DNA of 64,000 nt from Streptomyces sp. NBC_01429. GTDB lineage: Bacteria > Actinomycetota > Actinomycetes > Streptomycetales > Streptomycetaceae. The first letter of the stretch is position 1, and the number at the start of each line of letters is the position of its first letter. The position numbers and the translations under genes are program-made. Below the pieces are notes generated by a model that was not told where the DNA came from, searched no databases, and saw only the letters and a program-made list of their open reading frames with translations. Where the stretch lies: contig NZ_CP109599.1 of NCBI RefSeq assembly GCF_036231945.1, positions 1,054,001 to 1,118,000 on the forward strand, written 5' to 3'. Shown here piece after piece: positions 63,797-64,000 of this stretch.

Positions 63797-64000
63797 GTCC
63801 GCTCCCCCGCTCCCCGGTCTGCGGGCGGAACCTCCGAGAAGACCCCGCGCCACGTTTCGCGATCAACCGTAATCGGGATCCCGGCCAGGTGGGAGTGGTT
63901 GGCGACTACTCGCAACGACGGTTGGGGCCAATGCCGTTCGGGAAGAGGGCCTCTTCCGGTCATCTTTCCCGACCATGTGGAACCAGGTGCGCTGCGGGAC
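63797..64000. other. Window end, no gene recognised
   Basis: This strip upstream of the STAND gene contains its promoter region. A dyad-like aagagggcctctt occurs at 63943-63955. Nothing else was supported. Confidence 0.4.

Overview
The window is very GC-rich, uses GTG/TTG starts freely, and carries WhiB-like, conservon, DUF397/XRE, DUF574 and XylA/XylB genes. This points to a Streptomyces chromosome (or a close relative), probably an arm or accessory-rich part. No rRNA or tRNA gene and no CRISPR array was seen.

Layout. 1-5.1 kb: end of an ABC-F ATPase, dimethylargininase, acyl-ACP desaturase, WhiB-like regulator, VOC protein, small laccase. 5.3-10.1 kb: a secreted pair, ThuA/sorbosone-dehydrogenase followed by a cupredoxin/OmpL47-like/keto-sugar-hydrolase-like protein, divergent from the laccase. 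10.2-12.4 kb: LigD-type polymerase and ATP-dependent ligase (NHEJ-type repair). 12.5-17.2 kb: epimerase, glycosyltransferase, large MFS exporter, YchJ-like protein. 17.2-25.3 kb: IclR regulator divergent from a sugar-acid operon (enolase-superfamily dehydratase, Zn-dehydrogenase, U32-like protein, ChvE/GguA/GguB-type ABC importer).

26.13-36.08 kb: an integrated conjugative element (AICE type) of about 9.94 kb. It has a large serine recombinase, a RepSA-like HUH Rep, a TraB/FtsK translocase, small transfer genes, a KorSA-like GntR repressor and a candidate recombination directionality factor. It splits a DUF574 SAM-methyltransferase gene. The 3' part lies left of the element and the 5' part right of it; joining them at the shared CCGCCCA core restores an open frame through the family motif YDWLLGGKDNYP. 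Joining the two element ends gives an attP with strong dyad symmetry.

36.2-38.6 kb: DUF397/XRE pair, HATPase and partner. 38.6-43.9 kb: SDR, ROK repressor, xylA and xylB. 44-47.3 kb: LysR regulator and the kbl-tdh threonine-degradation pair. 47.5-50.5 kb: DMT transporter and PAP2 protein, divergent from a TetR gene across a perfect 21-bp-arm inverted repeat. 51-59.7 kb: terpene synthase facing a conservon (cvnA-B-C-D plus a CYP157-like P450 that lacks the ExxR motif), then three more Roadblock/LC7 or related genes on the minus strand and one on the plus strand. 59.75-61.6 kb: a glycosyltransferase-like gene whose frame is broken exactly at a (caccgga)x6 tract. 61.6-63.8 kb: STAND/TPR protein with a degenerate P-loop.

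Most noteworthy are the reconstructed att sites and host gene of the element with its candidate RDF, the heptanucleotide repeat that could switch a gene on and off, the secreted copper/sugar-oxidation group, and the ExxR-less P450 in a Roadblock-rich conservon next to a terpene synthase.
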